DNA of 64,000 nucleotides, from contig CAVPMY010000009.1 in the NCBI GenBank assembly GCA_963706685.1, forward strand, positions 62,001-126,000, given 5' to 3'. Below are positions 59,694 to 64,000 of the stretch, piece by piece. The translations under genes were made by a program, and so were the position numbers. How positions within the stretch are numbered: the first letter of the stretch is position 1; each line of letters begins with the position of its first letter. Origin of the DNA: CADEEN01 sp963706685. Lineage in GTDB: Bacteria; Pseudomonadota; Gammaproteobacteria; Burkholderiales; Burkholderiaceae_C. The notes under the pieces are model-generated. The model saw only the letters and a list, made by a program, of their open reading frames with translations, was not told where the DNA came from and did no database searches.

Positions 59694-61238
59694 TCACCCC
59701 TGGGCTGCGACGCGCTCGGTCTTGCTGTGCAACTTGTTCAGCGCCGCGAGGTAGGCCTTGGCCGACGCCACCACGATATCCGGGTCTGCGCCGACGCCGT
59801 TGACCACCCGGCCGCCCAACTGCAGTCGCACCGTGACTTCTCCCTGTGATTCGGTGCTGCCACTGGTGATGGCGTTGACCGAGTACAAGACCAGTTCGGC
59901 GCCACTTCGCACCTTGGACTCGATGGCTTTCAGGCTCGCATCGACCGGTCCATTGCCGTCGCTCTCGACCTTGAATTCCTGCTCGCCGATCGCAATCGCC
60001 ACCTGGGCGTGGGGCCGCTCGCCGGTGCCAGAACGCTGTTCGAGCGTCAGCAGACGGAAGTGCTCCTTCTCGTGGGTGACGCTCTCGTCGCCGACGAGGG
60101 CGATGATGTCCTCGTCGAAGATCTCGCTCTTTCGATCGGCCAGATCCTTGAAGCGCGCGAACGCCGCGTTGACGTCGGCCTCGCTGTCGAGGTCGATCCC
60201 CAACTCTTGCAGGCGCTGCTTGAAGGCGTTGCGCCCGGAGAGTTTGCCGAGCACGATCCTGTTGGCCGACCAGCCCACGTCTTCGGCGCGCATGATTTCG
60301 TAGGTGTCACGCGCCTTGAGCACGCCGTCCTGGTGGATGCCGCTGGCATGTGCAAATGCATTGGCGCCGACCACGGCCTTGTTGGGTTGGACGACGAATC
60401 CGGTGGTCTGGCTGACCATGCGCGAGGCGGCGACGATCTGCGTGGTGTCTATACCCAGCGTCAGGCCGAAGTGATCGCGGCGGGTCTTGACGGCCATCAC
60501 CACCTCTTCGAGCGAGCAGTTGCCGGCGCGCTCACCCAGGCCGTTGATCGTGCATTCCACCTGGCGCGCGCCACCGATCTTGACCCCGGCCAGCGAGTTG
60601 GCCACGGCCATGCCGAGATCGTTGTGGCAATGCACGCTCCACACCGCCTTGTCGGCGTTGGGCACGCGTTCGCGCAGCATGCGGATGAACTCACCGAACA
60701 GCTCGGGCACGGCATAGCCCACTGTGTCCGGGATGTTGATCGTCGTCGCGCCCTCGGCGATGGCGGCTTCAAGCACGCGGCACAGGAAGTCGGGCTCGGA
60801 ACGGTACCCATCCTCAGGCGAAAACTCAACGTCGTCGTTCAAGTTGCGCGCAAAGCGCACTGCCAGCTTGGCCTGCTCGAACACCTGGTCGGGCGTCATG
60901 CGCAGCTTTTTCTCCATGTGCAGTGGTGACGTGGCGATGAAGGTGTGGATGCGCGAGCGCGCGGCGCCTTTCAATGCATCAGCCGCGCGTGCGATGTCTC
61001 GATCGTTGGCGCGTGCCAGCGAGCAGACGGTGGAGTCCTTGATGGCATCGGCGATCGCCTTGACGGCCTCGAAGTCGCCGTTCGACGATGCGGCAAAGCC
61101 GGCCTCGATGACATCGACCTTGAGGCGCTCCAATTGGCGCGCAATGCGCAGCTTTTCGTCCTTGGTCATCGATGCGCCGGGCGATTGTTCGCCGTCGCGC
61201 AAGGTGGTGTCGAAAATGATCAGCTGGTCGGAGGTCAT
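59694..61238 (-). CDS. leuA: 2-isopropylmalate synthase
   Basis: Condenses acetyl-CoA and 2-oxoisovalerate in the first step of leucine synthesis, 514 residues. The N-terminal TIM barrel starts IFDTTLRDGEQSPGASM with the metal-binding Asp. WSVHCHNDLGMAVANSLAGV is the second signature. The C-terminal regulatory domain (about 390-514) binds leucine. It is preceded by a leucine-rich leader and an intrinsic terminator, so it is probably attenuated as well as feedback-inhibited. The ilv genes and pssA lie upstream on the same strand. Confidence 0.97.
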   Translation of the reverse strand: MTSDQLIIFDTTLRDGEQSPGASMTKDEKLRIARQLERLKVDVIEAGFAASSNGDFEAVKAIADAIKDSTVCSLARANDRDIARAADALKGAARSRIHTFIATSPLHMEKKLRMTPDQVFEQAKLAVRFARNLNDDVEFSPEDGYRSEPDFLCRVLEAAIAEGATTINIPDTVGYAVPELFGEFIRMLRERVPNADKAVWSVHCHNDLGMAVANSLAGVKIGGARQVECTINGLGERAGNCSLEEVVMAVKTRRDHFGLTLGIDTTQIVAASRMVSQTTGFVVQPNKAVVGANAFAHASGIHQDGVLKARDTYEIMRAEDVGWSANRIVLGKLSGRNAFKQRLQELGIDLDSEADVNAAFARFKDLADRKSEIFDEDIIALVGDESVTHEKEHFRLLTLEQRSGTGERPHAQVAIAIGEQEFKVESDGNGPVDASLKAIESKVRSGAELVLYSVNAITSGSTESQGEVTVRLQLGGRVVNGVGADPDIVVASAKAYLAALNKLHSKTERVAAQG

Positions 61239-61260
61239 GGATTGGACTTTCGGTGGCGGA

Positions 61261-61300
61261 AACGCAAAAACGGCCCGCTAGCAGGATGCTCGCGGGCCGT
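61261..61300 (-). terminator. Intrinsic terminator (attenuator) before leuA
   Basis: On the minus strand ACGGCCCGC pairs with GCGGGCCGT, the stem is extended by AGC/GCT, and TTTTTGCG follows. It lies 23 bp before the leuA ATG and 28 bp after the leader stop codon, the position of a transcription attenuator. I do not see a convincing alternative antiterminator pairing by eye. Confidence 0.75.
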
Positions 61301-61328
61301 CGAAAAAGGAAACAGGGTCGTCGTTCGA

Positions 61329-61385
61329 TCAGCGCGCGGCGGTCACTCCTAGAAGTAGCAGGGCGGCGGCAAGACGGATCGACAT
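61329..61385 (-). CDS. leuL: Leucine-rich leader peptide of leuA
   Basis: An 18-codon frame MSIRLAAALLLLGVTAAR between repeat copy E and the leuA terminator. Four consecutive leucines (residues 9-12) are encoded CTG CTA CTT CTA and a fifth is CTT; CTA and CTT are rare in this CTG-biased DNA. This is what a leucine-sensing ribosome-stalling peptide needs. An in-frame ATG at 61406 would add seven residues. There is no strong Shine-Dalgarno. Leader-peptide attenuation of leu genes is established in enterobacteria; here it is inferred. Confidence 0.7.
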   Translation of the reverse strand: MSIRLAAALLLLGVTAAR

Positions 61386-61411
61386 GGCTGCGAATGTAGC
61401 ACGCATGCGGT

Positions 61412-61483
61412 CCGGTGGGCCCCCAAGGCCCTGCGGGCCGCACCGCCGAGGGGCCGCGAGCGCCTTGGGAGCGGCCCGGCGGC
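61412..61483. repeat. Palindromic repeat copy E, between pssA and the leuA leader
   Basis: On the reverse strand it reads GCCGCCGGGCCGCTCCCAAG, then a diverged copy of the GCGCCCCCTCGGGGGG core, and ends GGCCTTGGGGGCCCACCGG. Copies C and E share the first 20 bases on that strand almost exactly. It begins 2 bp after the pssA stop codon. Confidence 0.7.
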
Positions 61484-61485
61484 TC

Positions 61486-62304
61486 TCATCGATGCAAGCC
61501 CGATTCTTCCGGCTCGTCGGTGGACGTGGCAATGACGCTGGTGCGCTGGCCCTTGGCCCTGCGGTACGCATAGACCGCGTAGCCGGAGAGCCCATAGGCG
61601 CAGAACAGCGAAAATATTGCCAGCGGCGGGTTCTGGCTGATGATCGCAATGGCCATGGCGATGGCCACGATGACGACGAACGGCACGCTCCTCATCGCGC
61701 TCAGGTCCTTGAAGCTGTAGTACGGCGCATTGGTGACCATCGATGCGCCGGCAAACAAGGTGATCACCCATGCTGTGATCGCCAGCCAAGGAATCCGCCC
61801 TGCGCTCTTGAAGCCGACATCGTCCATCACCCAGATCAGGCCCATCACCATCGCCGCGGCGGCAGGACTCGGCAGGCCCTGGAAAAAGCGCTTGTCGACG
61901 ATGCCGATGTTGGTGTTGAAGCGCGCCAGCCGCAGCGCGGCACACGCGATGTAGACGAAGGCCGGAATCCAGCCGGCGCGGCCGAGATCTCTGAGTGCCC
62001 ACTCGTACATGATGATGGCCGGCGCGGCGCCGAAGCTGACCATGTCGCACAGGCTGTCCATCTGTTCGCCGAAAGTGCTCTGCGTGCCGGTCATGCGGGC
62101 CACGCGGCCATCGAGGCTGTCGAGCACGGCAGCAACAAAGATGCCGATCGCGGCGACCTCGAAGCGGCCGTCCATGGCCGTCACGATCGAATAAAAGCCT
62201 GCGAACAGGGCCGAAACGGTGATCGCGTTGGGCAGGAAGTAGATGCCCTTGCGCTTGGGCCGCGGCTGGACCGGCAGTGGGTTTTCCGGGGTGGCGTCGC
62301 TCAT
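61486..62304 (-). CDS. pssA: CDP-diacylglycerol-serine O-phosphatidyltransferase
   Basis: Integral membrane enzyme that makes phosphatidylserine, precursor of phosphatidylethanolamine, 272 residues. The CDP-alcohol phosphatidyltransferase motif runs from DSLDGRVARMTG to GEQMDSLCDMVSFG (about 62-92), with the conserved Asp residues. Seven or eight hydrophobic helices follow or flank it. It lies between ilvC and leuA; the ilv-pssA-leuA order is common in betaproteobacteria, often with psd, which is absent here. Confidence 0.95.
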   Translation of the reverse strand: MSDATPENPLPVQPRPKRKGIYFLPNAITVSALFAGFYSIVTAMDGRFEVAAIGIFVAAVLDSLDGRVARMTGTQSTFGEQMDSLCDMVSFGAAPAIIMYEWALRDLGRAGWIPAFVYIACAALRLARFNTNIGIVDKRFFQGLPSPAAAAMVMGLIWVMDDVGFKSAGRIPWLAITAWVITLFAGASMVTNAPYYSFKDLSAMRSVPFVVIVAIAMAIAIISQNPPLAIFSLFCAYGLSGYAVYAYRRAKGQRTSVIATSTDEPEESGLHR

Positions 62305-62335
62305 CGGCCGCGAGGATACGCCACCCAGGGCGAGG

Positions 62336-63352
62336 TCAGTTTCGCGAACGATCCACCAGCTTGTTGGCTTTGATCCACGGCATCATGGCGCGCAGTTTCT
62401 CACCGACCACTTCGATCTGGTGATCCGAGGTCAGTCGGCGGCGCGACAGCAGGGTCGGCGCACCGGCGCGGTTTTCGACGATGAAGCTCTTTGCGTATTC
62501 GCCGGTCTGGATGTCTTTGAGCACCTGGCGCATCACATTCTTCGTCTCTGCCGAGATGATCTTCGGCCCGGTCACGTACTCGCCGTACTCGGCGTTGTTG
62601 CTGATCGAGTAGTTCATGTTGGCGATGCCGCCCTCATAGATCAAGTCGACGATGAGCTTGAGTTCATGCAGGCATTCGAAGTACGCCATCTCGGGTGCGT
62701 AGCCGGCTTCCACCAGCGTTTCGAATCCTGCCTTGATCAACTCGACCGTGCCGCCGCACAGCACCGCCTGCTCGCCGAACAGGTCGGTCTCGGTCTCTTC
62801 ACGGAAGTTGGTTTCGATGATGCCGGCCTTGCCGCCGCCGTTGGCCACGGCATAGCTCAAGGCGAGGTCGCGAGCCTTGCCGCTCTTGTCGGCATGCACC
62901 GCGATCAGGTGCGGCACGCCGCCACCCTGGGTGTAGGTGTTGCGCACGGTGTGACCCGGCGCCTTGGGCGCCACCATCCAGACGTCGAGGTCGTCGCGCG
63001 GTGCGACCTGCCCGTAGTGCACATTGAAGCCGTGGGCAAACGCCAGCGACGCACCCTGCTTGATGTGCGGCGCCACGTCATTGGCGTAGACGCTGGCGAT
63101 CTGCTCGTCGGGCAACAGGATCATGACCACGTCGGCGGTCTTGACCGCGTCGGCCACCTCGGCGACCTTGAGCTTGGCCTTTTCGACCTTGTTCCAGGAC
63201 GCACCGCCGCGGCGCAGTCCGACGGTGACCTTGACGCCGCTGTCGTTGAGATTCTGGGCGTGCGCATGGCCCTGCGAGCCATAGCCGATGATCGCCACGT
63301 TCTTGCCCTTGATCAGGCTCAGGTCGGCGTCCTTGTCGTAGTAAACCTTCAT
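62336..63352 (-). CDS. ilvC: Ketol-acid reductoisomerase, class I
   Basis: Rearranges and reduces acetolactate and acetohydroxybutyrate in valine and isoleucine synthesis, 338 residues. The NADPH-binding motif is GYGSQGHAHAQNLNDSG (about 24-40), and VGLRRGGASW holds the phosphate-binding Arg/Ser residues. The metal-binding Asp and Glu are in the ETDLFGEQAVLCGG region (Asp190 area). Shine-Dalgarno GGAGAAG is just upstream. It lies 45 bp after ilvN, and that gap contains a hairpin. Confidence 0.98.
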   Translation of the reverse strand: MKVYYDKDADLSLIKGKNVAIIGYGSQGHAHAQNLNDSGVKVTVGLRRGGASWNKVEKAKLKVAEVADAVKTADVVMILLPDEQIASVYANDVAPHIKQGASLAFAHGFNVHYGQVAPRDDLDVWMVAPKAPGHTVRNTYTQGGGVPHLIAVHADKSGKARDLALSYAVANGGGKAGIIETNFREETETDLFGEQAVLCGGTVELIKAGFETLVEAGYAPEMAYFECLHELKLIVDLIYEGGIANMNYSISNNAEYGEYVTGPKIISAETKNVMRQVLKDIQTGEYAKSFIVENRAGAPTLLSRRRLTSDHQIEVVGEKLRAMMPWIKANKLVDRSRN

Positions 63353-63376
63353 GTCTTCTCCAGAAAAATTCGGACA

Positions 63377-63393
63377 GGGCCCCGCAGGGGCCC
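63377..63393 (-). other. Hairpin between ilvN and ilvC
   Basis: Minus-strand GGGCCCC-TGC-GGGGCCC, followed 7 nt later by ATTTTTC, then the ilvC Shine-Dalgarno. It may be a partial terminator, an RNA-stability element or a processing site within the operon. Confidence 0.5.
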
Positions 63394-63397
63394 GCTT

Positions 63398-63889
63398 CTA
63401 CACCCTGAGGATTCTTTCGCCGCGGCCGATGCCGCTGGCGCCGGTGCGGACGGTTTCCAGAATCGCCGTGCGGTCGATGGCGACGAGGAAAGCGTCGAGT
63501 TTGACGGTATCGCCCGTCAGTTCGATGGTGTAGCTCTTGTCGGTGACGTCGATGACTCGGCCGCGGAAGATGTCGGCCATGCGTTTCATCTCTTCACGCT
63601 CCTTGCCGACGGCGCGCACCTTGATCAGCATCAACTCTCGCTCGGTGAAACTGGCTTCGGTGAGGTCGACGACCTTGACCACTTCAATCAAGCGGTTCAG
63701 GTGCTTGGTGATCTGCTCGATCACCTCGTCGCTGCCGGTGGTGACGATGGTCATTCGCGACAGCGAGGCATCCTCGGTCGGCGCCACGGTCAGGCTTTCG
63801 ATGTTGTAGCCGCGCGCCGAGAACAAGGCGACGACGCGAGACAGCGCTCCGGGCTCGTTTTCGAGCAGCACCGCGATGATATGTTTCAT
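63398..63889 (-). CDS. ilvN: Acetolactate synthase small subunit
   Basis: Regulatory subunit that activates the catalytic chain and binds valine, 163 residues. The N-terminal ACT domain starts HIIAVLLENEPGALSRVVAL with NIESLTVAPTEDASLSRM. The C-terminal ACT-like half follows from about residue 85. The size matches the IlvH-type long small subunits. It lies 48 bp after the large-subunit gene. Confidence 0.97.
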   Translation of the reverse strand: MKHIIAVLLENEPGALSRVVALFSARGYNIESLTVAPTEDASLSRMTIVTTGSDEVIEQITKHLNRLIEVVKVVDLTEASFTERELMLIKVRAVGKEREEMKRMADIFRGRVIDVTDKSYTIELTGDTVKLDAFLVAIDRTAILETVRTGASGIGRGERILRV

Positions 63890-63902
63890 ATACAGGAGGA
63901 GA

Positions 63903-63927
63903 ACACGGTCCGCTTCGCGGACCGTGT
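63903..63927 (-). other. Hairpin between ilvI and ilvN
   Basis: Perfect 11-bp inverted repeat ACACGGTCCGC / GCGGACCGTGT around a three-base loop, directly after the large-subunit stop codon. It is followed on the minus strand by TTCTCCTCC, not by a T-run, so it is not a classical terminator. It could protect or separate the two coding parts of the mRNA. Confidence 0.5.
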
Positions 63928-63937
63928 CCGCATATTC

Positions 63938-64000
63938 TTAGAGGTCTTCCGAACCCAACAGCATCTCGCTGATGCCCTTGCCGGCCTGCACCATGGGCCA
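63938..64000 (-). CDS. ilvI: Acetolactate synthase large subunit, last 20 codons
   Basis: The reverse strand encodes PMVQAGKGISEMLLGSEDL followed by TAA, the conserved C-terminus of betaproteobacterial acetohydroxyacid synthase catalytic chains. The gene continues beyond the window. It is the first visible gene of the ilvI-ilvN-ilvC-pssA-leuA order. Confidence 0.9.
   Translation of the reverse strand, partial: WPMVQAGKGISEMLLGSEDL

Overview
This is a high-GC, gene-dense stretch of bacterial chromosome with almost no free space: no gene-free gap exceeds 300 bp and the largest, 33395-33640, is 246 bp. Gene content and order point to a betaproteobacterium of the order Burkholderiales, probably near Rubrivivax/Leptothrix/Methylibium. 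The pointers are the ndk-rlmN-pilW-rodZ-ispG-hisS-bamB-der-hfq-hflXKC-hisZ-purA run, sucAB-lpdA-zapE, tig-clpP-clpX-lon, hpnCDE and ilvINC-pssA-leuA. The assignment rests on gene order and protein recognition, not on a search. I found no insertion sequence, prophage, integrase, CRISPR array or replication origin.

Layout. 1-1713: the 5' part of an RNase R gene (cut by the window edge) divergent from tRNA-Leu(CAG). 1757-18120: a 16-kb run of 17 genes on the minus strand, many overlapping by ATGA, combining nucleotide metabolism (ndk, purA, a phosphoribosyltransferase), translation and RNA (rlmN, hisS, der, hfq, hflX), envelope (rodZ-like, pilW, bamB), isoprenoid (ispG), histidine (hisZ) and membrane proteolysis control (hflKC). 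18182-22083: rluB, scpB, rluD. 22113-26662: bamD, a DinG/YoaA-like helicase, a YdcH-like protein, a PP2C phosphatase and a secreted protein of unknown role. 26640-33394: zapE and the 2-oxoglutarate dehydrogenase operon. 33641-38651: two small proteins, a nitronate monooxygenase-like enzyme, and an acyl-CoA dehydrogenase with its electron acceptor etfBA. 38741-44242: an MFS transporter, mmsA, a lone HAD-family protein and three tRNAs. 44290-50215: the lon-clpX-clpP-tig proteostasis cluster with tRNA-Leu(TAG). 50242-54488: an RND efflux pump pair behind a strong operator-promoter. 54693-57710: hpnCDE for squalene/hopanoid synthesis. 57762-59547: an IclR regulator and a PBP7-type peptidase. 59694-64000: branched-chain amino acid synthesis (leuA, pssA, ilvC, ilvN, end of ilvI).

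Most notable observations: (1) a GC-rich palindromic repeat family with five copies here, of which three fill whole intergenic gaps and one lies in frame inside the GTPase domain of HflX; (2) a leucine-rich 18-residue leader peptide followed by an intrinsic terminator just before leuA, read as an attenuator; (3) an apparent +1 frameshift near the 3' end of the essential gene ispG; (4) a textbook promoter overlapped by a palindromic operator ahead of the RND pump; (5) a heat-shock (sigma-32-like) promoter ahead of lon; (6) three tRNA genes placed 20-33 nt upstream of protein genes on the same strand, including the lone HAD gene; (7) RNase R without its N-terminal helix-turn-helix domain, bounded by a tRNA. 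I found no clearly new multi-gene system; the repeat invasion of hflX and the leuA leader are the best candidates for something undescribed in this lineage.
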